The notes under the pieces: model-generated
The model's input: only the letters and a program-made list of their open reading frames with translations
What the model was told of the DNA's origin: nothing
Database searches by the model: none
Program-made: the position numbers and the translations under genes
In this document: piece by piece, positions 9,253 to 18,709 of the stretch
Numbering within the stretch: the first letter of the stretch is position 1
Layout of the letters: every line of letters starts with the position of its first letter
Assembly: GCA_902491915.1 (NCBI GenBank)
Contig: CABUJL010000001.1
Location: 1-64,000 of the forward strand
Source: an uncultured Collinsella sp.
Lineage (GTDB): Bacteria; Actinomycetota; Coriobacteriia; Coriobacteriales; Coriobacteriaceae
Direction of reading: 5' to 3'
DNA length: 64,000 nucleotides

Positions 9253-9777
9253 TTAGTTCTCCTTACCGACGAACATCTCGGAGACCGTCAGGCCACGGCG
9301 AGCCGCGACGTCCTCAGGGCTGGAGAGCTCCTTGAGGCCCTCGACGGCAGCCTTGATGATGTTGAGGCCGTTGTCGGTACCGAGGGACTTGGACAGGACG
9401 TTCTTGATGCCAGCAAGCTCAAAGAGGGGACGCACAGCGCCGCCGGCGATAACGCCGGTACCCTCGACAGCGGGCTTGATGATGATGCGGCCGGCACCAA
9501 AGTGGCCGAGAACCTCGTGCGGGATGGTGCCCTGCTCGGTCACCGGCACGTGGAACATGTTCTTCTTGGCATCGAGAGATGCCTTGGAGATGGCCATGGG
9601 CACCTCAGCGGACTTGCCCATGCCAACGCCGACGTTGCCCTTGCCGTCGCCAACGACGACGAGAGCGACGAGGCTCATGCGACGACCACCCTTGACGGTC
9701 TTCGACACGCGGTTGATGTAAACGACGCGCTCCTCGAACTCGGAGGCCTCGCGCTGCTGCTTCTGATTACGAGCCAT
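9253..9777 (-). CDS. rpsE: 30S ribosomal protein S5
   Basis: 174 residues. N-terminal double-stranded RNA-binding domain with [20 protein letters not shown] and C-terminal domain with [21 protein letters not shown]5 shapes the mRNA entry channel and affects fidelity. 2 bases separate it from rpmD. Confidence 0.98.
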   Translation of the reverse strand: MARNQKQQREASEFEERVVYINRVSKTVKGGRRMSLVALVVVGDGKGNVGVGMGKSAEVPMAISKASLDAKKNMFHVPVTEQGTIPHEVLGHFGAGRIIIKPAVEGTGVIAGGAVRPLFELAGIKNVLSKSLGTDNGLNIIKAAVEGLKELSSPEDVAARRGLTVSEMFVGKEN

Positions 9778-9791
9778 GTGCTACATACCTC

Positions 9792-10160
9792 CTAGAACTC
9801 GAGACCGGCGGCACGAGCACCGTCGGCGAGGGCCTTGACGCGGCCATGGTAGATACGGCCACCGCGATCGAAGGCGACCTTGGTGATGCCGGCCTCGATG
9901 GCGCGCTTGCCAACGAGCTGACCGACCTTCTCCGCAGCCTCCTTGTTCGAGGTGTGGGTGCCCTTGAACTCGGCCTCGAGGGTCGAGGCGGAGACGAGCG
10001 TCAGGCTGGAGCCCTTGCTGTCGTCGATGATCTGGGCATAGATGTTGGCGTTAGTACGGGTCACGCGAAGACGCGGACGCTCGGAGGTACCCGAGACCTT
10101 GCCGCGAACACGACGCTGACGACGCTTGAGGCCTTCCAGCTTCGCCTTATGCTTGTTCAT
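9792..10160 (-). CDS. rplR: 50S ribosomal protein L18
   Basis: 122 residues. [20 protein letters not shown] and the C-terminal [20 protein letters not shown] are the L18 signatures; binds 5S rRNA with L5. ATG at 10160. Confidence 0.98.
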   Translation of the reverse strand: MNKHKAKLEGLKRRQRRVRGKVSGTSERPRLRVTRTNANIYAQIIDDSKGSSLTLVSASTLEAEFKGTHTSNKEAAEKVGQLVGKRAIEAGITKVAFDRGGRIYHGRVKALADGARAAGLEF

Positions 10161-10235
10161 ACGTAAACTCCTAAAAAGGTTGATCTTGCCAGCACCTGAC
10201 GGGGTGCTGGTCTTATGCGAGTGAGTCGGTTACGA

Positions 10236-10772
10236 CTACTTGGCGGCCTTACCCAGCTTGCGGCGGATGTGCTCGCCAACGTAGTGGATACCCTTGCCCT
10301 TGTAAGGCTCGGGAGGACGATGGCCGCGGATCTCAGCGGCGATCTGACCGACCTGCTGCTTGTTGATACCCTTGACGTTCACGTGGGTGTTGTCGGGAAC
10401 CTCGAAGGTGATGCCCTCGGGAGCCTCGACGATCACGGGGTGCGAGAAGCCCAGGGAGAACTCGAGGTTCTTGCCCTTCTGCTGCACGCGGTAACCGACG
10501 CCGGCGAGCTCGAGCTTCTTCTCGAAGCCCTCGGAAACGCCAACAACCATGTTGTGGATGAGGGCGCGGGTGAGGCCGTGGCGGGCACGGGTCTCACGCT
10601 CGTCGTCGGGACGGGAAACGGTGAGGACGTTGTCCTCGACGTTGATAGCGAGCTTCTCAAAGACATCGAGCTCGAGCTGGCCCTTGGGGCCCTTGACAAC
10701 AACGTTGTTGCCGTTGACTGCCACTTCGACTCCGGCGGGAATCTGGACAGGCTTATTACCGATACGAGACAC
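10236..10772 (-). CDS. rplF: 50S ribosomal protein L6
   Basis: 178 residues. [20 protein letters not shown] at the N-terminus and [20 protein letters not shown] near the C-terminus identify L6. GTG start at 10772 with GGAAAGGAG upstream. Confidence 0.98.
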   Translation of the reverse strand: MSRIGNKPVQIPAGVEVAVNGNNVVVKGPKGQLELDVFEKLAINVEDNVLTVSRPDDERETRARHGLTRALIHNMVVGVSEGFEKKLELAGVGYRVQQKGKNLEFSLGFSHPVIVEAPEGITFEVPDNTHVNVKGINKQQVGQIAAEIRGHRPPEPYKGKGIHYVGEHIRRKLGKAAK

Positions 10773-10805
10773 GGTGATCTCCTTTCCTTCTACCTACCGA
10801 GCGAA

Positions 10806-11204
10806 TTACCAGACGTAAGCGATGATCTCGCCGCCGACGTTGTGCTTGCGAGCATCGCGGTCGGTCATGACGCCATGGCTGGTGGAAATAATGGCGGTAC
10901 CAAGGCCACCGCGGACGCGGGGCATGTCGGCAACGCCGGTGTACTTACGCAGGCCCGGCTTGGAAATGCGGCGGATGCCGTTGATGACCTTAGCCTTCTT
11001 GGGACCATACTTAAGCGTGATGTGCAGAGTCTTCTGGGGAACGGTGTCCTCGACATCGTAGCCCTCGATGTAGCCCTCCTCGTGCAGAACACGAGCGATC
11101 TCGACGAGCTTCTTGCTGCTCGGCATGGAGACCGTGGCCTTGTTCACAGAGTTAGCGTTACGGATGCGCGTAAGCATATCTGCGATCGGGTCTGTAAGGT
11201 TCAT
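10806..11204 (-). CDS. rpsH: 30S ribosomal protein S8
   Basis: 132 residues. [20 protein letters not shown] and the C-terminal [20 protein letters not shown] are diagnostic. S8 is the classic spc-operon autoregulator in enterobacteria; whether that holds here cannot be seen. A 119-base gap separates it from rpsN, longer than other spacers of this block. Confidence 0.98.
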   Translation of the reverse strand: MNLTDPIADMLTRIRNANSVNKATVSMPSSKKLVEIARVLHEEGYIEGYDVEDTVPQKTLHITLKYGPKKAKVINGIRRISKPGLRKYTGVADMPRVRGGLGTAIISTSHGVMTDRDARKHNVGGEIIAYVW

Positions 11205-11323
11205 ACAGATTCTCCTTCGTTCTTGATGAACACGTGCTCTTGGTTCTTCGCCGCCCTTAACGGCAAAGCCTTTTTAGCGCGTTTTCCCTGTTCCAAACTG
11301 ATGCTTGAAACGCTGGTAGTGAC

Positions 11324-11509
11324 TTACCAGCTGGCCTTCTTAACGCCGGGAAGCTCGCCCTTGAGTGCAAGCTCGCGGAAGCAGACACGGCACAGGCCGA
11401 ACTTGCGGTACACAGAGTGCGGACGGCCGCAGCGCTGGCAGCGCGTGTACTCACGAGTAGAGAACTTCTGCTTGCGATTGCACTTGACGATCATCGATGT
11501 CTTAGCCAC
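11324..11509 (-). CDS. rpsN: 30S ribosomal protein S14, zinc-binding (type Z)
   Basis: 61 residues, the short zinc form: [20 protein letters not shown] gives the four cysteines. GTG start at 11509 with GAGGATATAA upstream. Located between rplE and rpsH, its standard place in Gram-positives. Confidence 0.97.
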   Translation of the reverse strand: MAKTSMIVKCNRKQKFSTREYTRCQRCGRPHSVYRKFGLCRVCFRELALKGELPGVKKASW

Positions 11510-11588
11510 TTATATCCTCCTCACATAGAGTATTGTTCGCCCCAAGCGCCGCCCCCTTGTGGGAACGGCGCTTATAGGGCAGGTGAAC

Positions 11589-12146
11589 CTATTTCTTGAA
11601 CGGGAAACCGAAGGCGTCCAGAAGGGCCTTGGCCTCCTCATCGGTGTTGGCGGTGGTCACGAAAGTGATGTCCATACCGCGCTGGTGATCGACGGAGTCG
11701 AAGTCGATCTCGGGGAAGATGAGCTGCTCGGTGACGCCCATGGAGAAGTTACCACGGCCGTCGAAGCTCTTGGCGGAGATGCCGCGGAAGTCGCGGATAC
11801 GGGGGATCGCGACGGAGGTCAGACGATCGAAGAACTCCCACATACGGTCGCCACGCAGGGTAACCTTGCAGCCGATCGGCATACCAGCGCGCAGGCGGAA
11901 GGTAGCGATAGACTTGCGGGCACGGGTGATCATCGGCTGCTGGCCGGTGATGGCGCGCAGGTCGCGCACGGCACCGTCGATGGCCTTGGAATCGGTAGCG
12001 GCCTCGCCGACACCCATGTTCACGACGATCTTCTCAAACTTGGGGATCATCATGACGTTCTCGTACTGGAACTTGTCCTGAAGCTGCTGCTTGACCTCGT
12101 TGTTGTACTTGGTCTTCAGACGCGGCACATACTTCTCTTCTGCCAT
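11589..12146 (-). CDS. rplE: 50S ribosomal protein L5
   Basis: 185 residues. [20 protein letters not shown] and [20 protein letters not shown] are L5 hallmarks; with L18 it anchors 5S rRNA. It is the first gene of its transcription unit here, because rplX, normally about 20 bases upstream, lies 40 kb away. ATG at 12146, AAGAAGGAG upstream. Confidence 0.98.
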   Translation of the reverse strand: MAEEKYVPRLKTKYNNEVKQQLQDKFQYENVMMIPKFEKIVVNMGVGEAATDSKAIDGAVRDLRAITGQQPMITRARKSIATFRLRAGMPIGCKVTLRGDRMWEFFDRLTSVAIPRIRDFRGISAKSFDGRGNFSMGVTEQLIFPEIDFDSVDHQRGMDITFVTTANTDEEAKALLDAFGFPFKK

Positions 12147-12283
12147 TGTTCACTCCTTCTTGGGGTTTTAAGCACGGGGCGTGGCCACGATGGGTTGTCC
12201 TCGTGCCTCCTGGCTGCATCCGCGCCGCTCATGGCATTTTGCGGTTTGGACTCGACACAGCAGGAGCCGACAAAACAATCGGT

Positions 12284-12312
12284 ACTATACGCGCATTGGG
12301 TGCGTATTTCCA
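12284..12312 (-). promoter_or_regulatory. Candidate promoter for the displaced rplE operon
   Basis: On the minus strand TGGAAA (12312-12307), a 17-base spacer and TATAGT (12289-12284), giving a leader of roughly 130 bases before rplE. The rest of the 310-base gene-free stretch 12147-12456 holds only this promoter and the inverted repeat at 12373-12441. A sigma-70-like match by eye, not computed. Confidence 0.45.
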
Positions 12313-12372
12313 GAAAAACCTCGTCTGCCTGCACAACTCCACAACTCCCCCGCACATAGTGATCCCCGAAAA

Positions 12373-12441
12373 GCAGTTGCGGTGAAATAGGGACTGTTGG
12401 CGGTCTAGCGGCTTGAACAATCCGTATTTCACCGCAACTGC
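12373..12441. repeat. 17-bp perfect inverted repeat downstream of xdhC
   Basis: GCAGTTGCGGTGAAATA (12373-12389) and TATTTCACCGCAACTGC (12425-12441) pair perfectly around 35 bases; flanking CCCCGAAAA and TTGTTGGGG extend the pairing imperfectly. It lies 15 bases after the xdhC stop at the left edge of the 40-kb insertion. May act as a transcription stop or be the remnant of a mobile palindrome. Confidence 0.6.
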
Positions 12442-12456
12442 TTGTTGGGGATGCGA

Positions 12457-13500
12457 TTAGCGCTTGCGGGGGACGAGTTTGGTGCGGCGCAGGTGGATCA
12501 TCTCGGCGGCGATGGAGATAGCGATCTCCTCGGGATCCTCCGCCTCGATGGCAACGCCGATCGGCAGGTGCAGCCCGTCGATCTGGTCCTGCGTAAAGCC
12601 CTCCTGCTCCAAGCGAGCCCGCACAAAGGCCGTCTTGCGGCGCGAGCCAAGGCAACCCAGATAGGCGGGCTTGGCGCGCATGGCCTGAATCACCACGTCG
12701 ATATCGGACTTGTGGCCTGCTGTGGCCACGACCACCAAGTCGCGCGGACCGATGGGGCACTGCTCGCCCAGGTTCTTGTAGTCGACCAGACGACGGTCGT
12801 AGACACCGGGTACCCATTCGGGCGTCAGCGTGCCGGGGCGGTCGTCGCACGCCACGACGGTAAAGCCCGCCGCCGTGAGCACCCGCGCCGTCGCAGCACC
12901 CACGTGGCCGCAGCCAAAGATATAGGTCAGGCCCTCGGGGCAGAGCGTCTCGATGTGCGCGGGAGGAATCTCGGAGGCGGCGTTGGTGTAGGTGGCCTTA
13001 CTCCCCTCCTCCACCAGCGAAAGCCCGGGGCAGCCCGCAATGGTGCGGCGCGATTCCTCGCCATGGCACTCGGCCACATCGCCCTCGAGCGCGCTTGCGA
13101 TAAACGGCTCAAAGTCAATGACGAAGTAGCCGATGCGTCGATACGCCAAGACGTCGGCAATTTCCTGGAACAACGGTGCCTTGGTCTCGTCCAGGTGCAG
13201 ATAGCACAAGCAGATAGCTCCGCCGCAGATCATGCCGGTATCGGAGTTCTCGCCGCCCATGGTGTAGCGGACCAGACGCGATTTACCCCCGGCCAGCAGC
13301 TCGCGCGCCTCATTCAGCGCAAAGAGCTCAATCTTGCCGCCGCCGATAGTGCCCGCCTGGCTTCCATCGGCAAAGACGGTCATCCATGCGCCCACGCCGC
13401 GCGGCGACGACCCCGCCGTGCCGGCCACGACCACGAGCTCGCACGTCTCGCCAGCACGCAGGGCGGCAAGCGCCGCATTCACCACATCGAGCTTTTCCAT
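12457..13500 (-). CDS. xdhC: XdhC/CoxI-family molybdenum hydroxylase maturation protein
   Basis: 347 residues. N-terminal XdhC/CoxI domain with VVVAGTAGSSPRGVGAWMTV and GTIGGGKIE (residues about 22-57), an insertion with two Cys (MICGGAICLCYL), and a C-terminal Rossmann domain beginning YIFGCGHVGAATARVLTAAG near residue 200. Members insert sulfur or protect the cofactor before delivery to xanthine dehydrogenase-type enzymes. It follows yqeB by 9 bases, the usual selenium-dependent hydroxylase accessory pair. The target enzyme is probably the dehydrogenase at 35.3-38.1 kb. Confidence 0.88.
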   Translation of the reverse strand: MEKLDVVNAALAALRAGETCELVVVAGTAGSSPRGVGAWMTVFADGSQAGTIGGGKIELFALNEARELLAGGKSRLVRYTMGGENSDTGMICGGAICLCYLHLDETKAPLFQEIADVLAYRRIGYFVIDFEPFIASALEGDVAECHGEESRRTIAGCPGLSLVEEGSKATYTNAASEIPPAHIETLCPEGLTYIFGCGHVGAATARVLTAAGFTVVACDDRPGTLTPEWVPGVYDRRLVDYKNLGEQCPIGPRDLVVVATAGHKSDIDVVIQAMRAKPAYLGCLGSRRKTAFVRARLEQEGFTQDQIDGLHLPIGVAIEAEDPEEIAISIAAEMIHLRRTKLVPRKR

Positions 13501-13509
13501 TGCAATTTC

Positions 13510-14304
13510 CTATCCCTGGAATACACCGATGAGCATGGCGAGTGCCTCGAGCACACCGCCGCCGACCGACGTCGCCTTGTCCGAAATGTAGTTGATATAG
13601 CTGGCATCGCCGCGCGGATCGACATCGGCGCATTTAAAGCCCTCAGTCACCTGCACGCCGTTCGCCAAAAGCCCGCGCAGACAGCCATCGATCTGCGTGC
13701 ACATGGGCGAATCGCCCGCGTAGCCAATCACGTCTCCGGCGCTCACGATGTCGCCGATCGCGCGGTCGGACCGAAACACGCCGGCGGCGGGGCTGTGGAT
13801 AACGCGCTCTCTTCCATAGCCAGCGATAATGCCCGGCACGCCCGTGTTGGGTTGGGGCGAACCCTGGGTAATGACACGGCCCAGGAAATGCCCGCGCATG
13901 GTTTCGACCACGGCGTCGCAGTCAACCGGCGCGGTAAAGCCCGGCCCCACGGCGATGACGGCAGGCGCCATGTCGCGCGTGGTACCCAGGTTGCGCTTAG
14001 CCAGAATCGCGTCGACCACGGCAGCGGGTTTCAGCTCGCCGAGCATCTTGGCCTGGGGGTCCACCACAACGGCGACGTCTCCAGCCTCGGTAATTGCAAG
14101 CGCCTCTGCCGGCGTCTGTGCCAAGCGAGCGCGAATGCCCTCGACCTCGACCTCGCCCAAGCGAATAGCCTCGCAAAAACTGATTGTGCGGCGGATGCAC
14201 GTGGGAACCGCGATATCGGCCATAACGACCGACACGCCGGCGCGCACCAAGCGAGCGGCGACGCCCGTGGCGATATCGCCGGCGCCGCGAACATAAACGA
14301 GCAT
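13510..14304 (-). CDS. yqeB: YqeB-family selenium-dependent molybdenum hydroxylase system protein
   Basis: 264 residues. The N-terminus MLVYVRGAGDIATGVAARLV is a Rossmann-like start typical of the EF2563/YqeB family, followed by ADIAVPTCIRRTISFCEAI and RVIHSPAAGVF. The family co-occurs with SelD-dependent hydroxylases and is thought to act in maturation of a selenium-containing molybdenum cofactor; the biochemical step is not established. Divergent from yqeC; GGGAGG precedes the ATG. Confidence 0.85.
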   Translation of the reverse strand: MLVYVRGAGDIATGVAARLVRAGVSVVMADIAVPTCIRRTISFCEAIRLGEVEVEGIRARLAQTPAEALAITEAGDVAVVVDPQAKMLGELKPAAVVDAILAKRNLGTTRDMAPAVIAVGPGFTAPVDCDAVVETMRGHFLGRVITQGSPQPNTGVPGIIAGYGRERVIHSPAAGVFRSDRAIGDIVSAGDVIGYAGDSPMCTQIDGCLRGLLANGVQVTEGFKCADVDPRGDASYINYISDKATSVGGGVLEALAMLIGVFQG

Positions 14305-14406
14305 TCCCGGGACACCTCCCTGTGCTACGGTTTGAGCAGAGCAAATGCGGTTCGACCGCTACTCTGATGATTATTTATTATCACAGTATTATACGGCGGT
14401 GAACAG

Positions 14407-15144
14407 ATGGAAACGACGAGCGGAAACCTTGCCTCCGCGCTCAAGATCGAGCCGGGCATTACCGCAATTATCGGCAGTGGAGGCAAGTCGACCTTGCTGA
14501 AGACGCTCGGCCTTGAGCTTATGCGCGCTGGCGGCAGGGTGCTTCTCTGTACCGCCACGCGCATGTTCCCCGTCGCCGGCGTGCCGTGGGACGGGTCGAG
14601 CCGTCGCCTGGACGCCGCGCCTTGGAAGCCGGGGGGCCTGCATGTTCCCGGCTGCACCTGCGAGGCATGCGCTGGCATGAGCCACGGAAGCATCTGCCAG
14701 GCGGGCGTTTTGGACCCGGAGACAGGCAAGCTCTCTGCCCCCGCCGAGCCGCTCAACGAGCTGGCACAGCGCTTTGACTACGTCCTGGCCGAGGCAGATG
14801 GCAGCAAGCGACTCCCGCTCAAGGCGCACGCCGCCTGGGAGCCGGTAATTCCCTCTGGCACGGCCAACATCGTCTGGATCGTCGGCGCCTCGGGGCTGGG
14901 CAAGCCCGTCGCCGAGGTTGTCCACCGCCCCGAGCTCTTCTGCGAGCGCTGCGGCTGCGAGCCCACCGACATCGCCACACCCGAGCGCGTCGCCCAGGTG
15001 CTCAATGCCGAGATGCAGGCGCTGGGACTCAGCACCGCACGCGTCATGCTCAACCAAGTCGGCACGCTCAGCGACCCCACGATGGCCGACCGCTTCGAGG
15101 CAGCTCTCGACCGCCCCATCATCGCCACCATCCTCCAGGGGTAG
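14407..15144 (+). CDS. yqeC: YqeC-family selenium cofactor biosynthesis protein
   Basis: 245 residues. ITAIIGSGGKSTLLKTLGLE is a P-loop-like motif at residues 16-36, and LAEADGSKRLPLKAHAAWEP is the YqeC signature (residues about 130-150). A cysteine cluster CTCEACAGMSHGSIC is unusual and could bind metal. The family is linked with YqeB and XdhC in labile selenium cofactor enzymes. Only plus-strand member of this arm of the cluster; shares a divergent promoter region with yqeB. Confidence 0.85.
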   Translation: METTSGNLASALKIEPGITAIIGSGGKSTLLKTLGLELMRAGGRVLLCTATRMFPVAGVPWDGSSRRLDAAPWKPGGLHVPGCTCEACAGMSHGSICQAGVLDPETGKLSAPAEPLNELAQRFDYVLAEADGSKRLPLKAHAAWEPVIPSGTANIVWIVGASGLGKPVAEVVHRPELFCERCGCEPTDIATPERVAQVLNAEMQALGLSTARVMLNQVGTLSDPTMADRFEAALDRPIIATILQG

Positions 15145-15164
15145 CTAATTTGGCGTCGTCCCCG

Positions 15165-16532
15165 TTAGCGGGGCACGTAGCGGCCAGGTTGGGCTCCGGT
15201 GGGCTCGCCGTCGCGTGCCGCCAGCACGCCGTTCACAAACACGGCCTTGGCGCGGCCATGCGCCTCAAAGCCCTCGAGCGGCGTGTAGTCCACGGCCTGA
15301 TGCTGCGTCGTGGCACTGATCGTCCAGCGCGCCTTGGGATCCCACACGCACACGTCGGCATCGGCGCCCTCGGCAAGACAGCCCTTGCGCGGATACATGC
15401 CAAAGACGCGCGCCGGGTTCTCGCTCATCAAGCGGCACAGATCCTCGGGTCCCAGCTGGCCCTCAAAGCTCGTGGCAATCGCGACGGGACGATGCTCCAC
15501 GCCGGGCCCGCCGTTGGGAATCGCGCGGAAATCATCGCGTCCGCGGTCCTTTTGCCCGTGCAGGTTAAAGCTGCAATGATCGGTCGCAATAGTATCGATC
15601 TCGCCGGCCACAAGCGCCTCGCGCAGCGCGGCACGGTCGCCGGCATGGCGCAGTGGCGGGCTCATCACATACTTGGCACCCGCAAAGCCGTCCTCGCCCT
15701 GCTCCAAGTAGCAAGTATCGTCGAGCATCAGATACTGAGGGCAGGTCTCGACATAGATGTTCTTCTGCCCGCGCGCTTTGGCAGCGCGAATGGCCTCGAG
15801 CCCCAGCTTGGTCGAAAGGTGCACCACATTGACTGGAGCGTCCCCGGCTAAGTGCGCCAGATACAGCAGACGACTCACGGCCTCGGCCTCGCACACGTCC
15901 GGACGGCTGAGTGCATGCCCCTCGGGCCCATGAATCCCCTGCTCGTACACGCGCTTCTGCAGTTCATTCACCAGCGTACCGTTCTCGCAATGCACGCAGA
16001 GCATGCCACCCACGCGCTTGAGTTCCTCCAGCACCTCGAGCGTCTCGGCGTCGTTCAGGCGCAGGTGGTCATAGGCAAAGTAGGTCTTAAACGACGACAC
16101 GCCCGCCTCGCGCATAGCCGAAAGATCGGCGCGGTTGCGCTCATTCCACTCGGCGAGTGCCATATGAAACGCGTAGTTGGCCGTGCAGGTTCCGTCGGCG
16201 CGATGATGCCACTCGGCAAGGGCATCGGGCATGGTCACGCCGCGATCGGCCGTCGCGTAGTCCACGATGGTCGTCGTACCGCCGCAGGCAGCCGCACGCG
16301 TACCGGTCTCAAAGCTATCGGCCGTCCAATCCATGCCAGTCCAGCACTGCATGTGCGTGTGGCCGTCGATAAAGCCGGGGAACACCCAACAGTCGGTGGC
16401 GTCCTGGACGGTATCGCCCTCGCCCGGCTCGATTGCCGCGGCAATCCGCACAATCTTATCGCCCTCCATGGTAAGATCGGCGCGGCGAAGCCCCTGGGGA
16501 GTCACGAGCGCGCCGTTTTTGATGATGATCAT
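15165..16532 (-). CDS. Dihydropyrimidinase/hydantoinase-type amidohydrolase (HyuA-like)
   Basis: 455 residues, the length of D-hydantoinases. Binuclear metal site: GFIDGHTH (His 58 and 60), carboxylated Lys in GVSSFKTYFAYD, MLCVHCENG (His), VVHLST (His) and IATDHCSFN (Asp). Such enzymes hydrolyse cyclic ureides. In the anaerobic urate-degradation gene set of gut bacteria a hydantoinase of this type accompanies ssnA, ygeY and ygeW, so opening of a purine-derived ring is inferred; the exact substrate is not determined. 9 bases after the MocA-like gene, so one operon. Confidence 0.85.
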   Translation of the reverse strand: MIIIKNGALVTPQGLRRADLTMEGDKIVRIAAAIEPGEGDTVQDATDCWVFPGFIDGHTHMQCWTGMDWTADSFETGTRAAACGGTTTIVDYATADRGVTMPDALAEWHHRADGTCTANYAFHMALAEWNERNRADLSAMREAGVSSFKTYFAYDHLRLNDAETLEVLEELKRVGGMLCVHCENGTLVNELQKRVYEQGIHGPEGHALSRPDVCEAEAVSRLLYLAHLAGDAPVNVVHLSTKLGLEAIRAAKARGQKNIYVETCPQYLMLDDTCYLEQGEDGFAGAKYVMSPPLRHAGDRAALREALVAGEIDTIATDHCSFNLHGQKDRGRDDFRAIPNGGPGVEHRPVAIATSFEGQLGPEDLCRLMSENPARVFGMYPRKGCLAEGADADVCVWDPKARWTISATTQHQAVDYTPLEGFEAHGRAKAVFVNGVLAARDGEPTGAQPGRYVPR

Positions 16533-16541
16533 AATTGCTCC

Positions 16542-17156
16542 TTATTGATTGATGCAGTTGGCCACGCGATCAAAATACGAGCAGGCGGCGATATGCTCCG
16601 TTATGCGTTGCTGTCCCTTGGCGGTATCGACGTCCCACAGCTCGTAGGCACGCGCCTCGACCAGCACCACGTCGGTACGGTCCTTGAGGATCGAACCGCC
16701 GCCGTCCTTGCCCTCAAGACACATGAGTGCATCGAACAGTTCCGCCGGAAAGAGCACCGGGCTCGAAGGCTCACCGTTGCACGCAAGACGCACCGGATGC
16801 TTGCGGCCACGCTCATCAAACGTGCGAACCATGGCCTCAAAAGAATCCGAACTCACGAGCGGCTGGTCGCCCGGCAAAAAGAGGCAACCTTTCCAGTTGC
16901 GTTCGACTCCCCACGAAAGGCCCGCACGGACGCTTTCGCTGCGCAGCTCGCCATCGTGCAGCACGCACGGGCAATGCTTGTCCTCGCAAATCTGGGCGAC
17001 CTCGGGCCAACGCGTCGAAACCACAACGTCAAAACCCCGGGGAACCGAATCGATGGTCCGGGCAATCAGCGGCTCGCCATAGATATCGGCAAGCATCTTG
17101 TTAGAGCCAAACCGCTTGCCCTCGCCCGAAGCCATAATGACGCATCCAAGTTTCAT
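16542..17156 (-). CDS. MocA/YgfJ-like molybdenum cofactor nucleotidyltransferase
   Basis: 204 residues. GCVIMASGEGKRFGSNKMLA is the NTP-transferase signature, with GDQPLV as the metal-binding Asp motif. Relatives cytidylate molybdopterin (MocA) for the xanthine dehydrogenase family. ATG at 17156 with GGGGAGG upstream; an in-frame upstream start at 17255 lacks a ribosome site and has no family similarity. Confidence 0.82.
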   Translation of the reverse strand: MKLGCVIMASGEGKRFGSNKMLADIYGEPLIARTIDSVPRGFDVVVSTRWPEVAQICEDKHCPCVLHDGELRSESVRAGLSWGVERNWKGCLFLPGDQPLVSSDSFEAMVRTFDERGRKHPVRLACNGEPSSPVLFPAELFDALMCLEGKDGGGSILKDRTDVVLVEARAYELWDVDTAKGQQRITEHIAACSYFDRVANCINQ

Positions 17157-17243
17157 GGTGATACCTCCCCTGAAACCATCGTACCCATAACTCGCGCCGC
17201 GGGCATCTACATCGAAAGCGCTTATCCCGCACGCCCGCGATGC

Positions 17244-17283
17244 AAAAAGGGGCACCCCGCCGGTTGGCAGAGCGCCCCCTTTA
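17244..17283 (-). terminator. Terminator after ygeW
   Basis: On the minus strand GGGGGCGC, a loop and GTGCCCC followed by five T, 22 bases after the ygeW stop. It separates ygeX-ygeY-ygeW from the mocA-hyuA pair. Confidence 0.65.
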
Positions 17284-17305
17284 CATGGCTTACCTCAACC
17301 CGGCT

Positions 17306-18508
17306 TTAGGCCTGGAGCCAACGGGCGGTGTTACGCTCGTCGAGGGCCTTGAGGGTAGCGGCGGGATCGGCAACCTTCTGCAGGAACATCATGGCAGCGA
17401 TGGCGTACGGCTTGTAGCTGGCCTCCTTGTACATGCCCACGCGGTGCATGTCGAAGACGTCGGCGTTAACCTCGCCGTGCTCGCAGGAGACACCGGAGAT
17501 GTCGGCGGGCAGCGGATGCATAAAGATGGTGTCCTGGCCGTTGGCAGTCTTCTCCATGAGCTCGGTCGTGGAGCACCAATCCTGATGGGTGGCGTTCTGA
17601 GCGAGCAGCTCCTTCTCGAGCGCAGCGATGCCGGCGTCGTCGCCCTCGGCGTACAGGTTGGTGCGCTTCTCCATGGCGGCAAACGGAGCCCAGCTCTTGG
17701 GGATCACGATGTCGGCACCCTCGAAGGCCTCGGCCATGGTGTTGACCTGCTTAAAGGTGGTACCGGACTCGGCGGCATAGCCCTTGGCGCGCTCGACGAC
17801 CTCGGGCATGAGGTCGTAGCCCTCGGGGTGAGCCAGGGTGACGTCCATGCCAAAGCGGGGCAGCAGGCTGATCAGCGACTGCGGGCAGGACAGCGGCTTG
17901 CCGTAAGAGGGCGAATAGGCCCAGGTGACGGCAACCTTCTTGCCCTTGAGGTTCTCGAGGCCGCCAAACTCGTTGATGAGGTAGAGCATGTCGGCAGAGG
18001 ACTGCGTGGGGTGATCGGAGTCGGACTGCAAGGAGATGAGCGTGGGACGGTGATCCAGAACGCCGTCCTCGTAGGCCTGCTGGACAGACTCGGAAACCTC
18101 GGCCATGTAGGCGTCGCCCTTGCCGATGTACATATCGTCGCGGATGCCGATGACGTCGGCCATGAAGGAGATCATGGTAGCGGTCTCGCGGACGGTCTCG
18201 CCGTGGGCGATCTGGGACTTCTTCTCGTCCAGGTCCTGCAGCTCAAGGCCGAGCAGGTTGGCGGCCTTAGAGAAAGAGAAGCGCGTGCGGGTGGAGTTGT
18301 CGCGGAACAGGGAGACGGCCAGGCCCGAGTCGAAGATCTTGGACGAAACGTTGTTCTCACGCAGCTCGCGCAGGGCGTCGGCGACGATGTAGAGAGCCTT
18401 GAGCTCATCGGTGGTCTTGTCCCAGGTGTGCAGGAAGTCGCTGCCGTACATACCCTTAAAATCGAGGCCGTTCAGCTGCTCGATGAGCTCGGTAAACTTA
18501 GCGTCCAT
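17306..18508 (-). CDS. ygeW: YgeW knotted carbamoyltransferase
   Basis: 400 residues. SLFRDNSTRTRFSFSKAANL contains the STRTR carbamoyl-phosphate loop, and MHPLPADISGVSCEHGEV and HRVGMYKEASYKPYAIAAMM match the YgeW/UTCase-like knotted group rather than OTCase or ATCase. In the urate pathway it is inferred to move carbamoyl groups from an ureido intermediate to phosphate, so recovering carbamoyl phosphate for ATP. ATG at 18508 with AAAGGAC upstream; an upstream in-frame extension to 18694 is not protein-like. Confidence 0.9.
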   Translation of the reverse strand: MDAKFTELIEQLNGLDFKGMYGSDFLHTWDKTTDELKALYIVADALRELRENNVSSKIFDSGLAVSLFRDNSTRTRFSFSKAANLLGLELQDLDEKKSQIAHGETVRETATMISFMADVIGIRDDMYIGKGDAYMAEVSESVQQAYEDGVLDHRPTLISLQSDSDHPTQSSADMLYLINEFGGLENLKGKKVAVTWAYSPSYGKPLSCPQSLISLLPRFGMDVTLAHPEGYDLMPEVVERAKGYAAESGTTFKQVNTMAEAFEGADIVIPKSWAPFAAMEKRTNLYAEGDDAGIAALEKELLAQNATHQDWCSTTELMEKTANGQDTIFMHPLPADISGVSCEHGEVNADVFDMHRVGMYKEASYKPYAIAAMMFLQKVADPAATLKALDERNTARWLQA

Positions 18509-18662
18509 GAAAATGTCCTTTCTAAAGATGAAACGATCGCAATGAGTAGATGTGCTCCGGCATGCGCGCGTGGCTAAAACATGCAGAGCACCATGACGAG
18601 GACCCGCCACCGTTGAGGAAGCATGGGAGATAACGACCGCGGGCCCCAAGTCAACAGGGGGT

Positions 18663-18687
18663 GCCGGGGACACGAGCGGCCCCCGGC
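18663..18687. other. Stem-loop in the ygeY-ygeW gap
   Basis: GCCGGGG (18663-18669) and CCCCGGC (18681-18687) form a 7-bp GC-only hairpin with an 11-base loop, 22 bases after the ygeY stop codon on the minus strand. No T-run, so it is more likely an mRNA stability or processing hairpin than a terminator. The remaining 155 bases to ygeW hold nothing else clear. Confidence 0.45.
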
Positions 18688-18709
18688 TCAACAAAATCGA
18701 AGAATGGGA

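Noticed and set aside
12442..14367. 641-codon plus-strand frame
   Set aside because: Antisense to xdhC and yqeB, which have clear family motifs; no ribosome site or domain on the plus strand.
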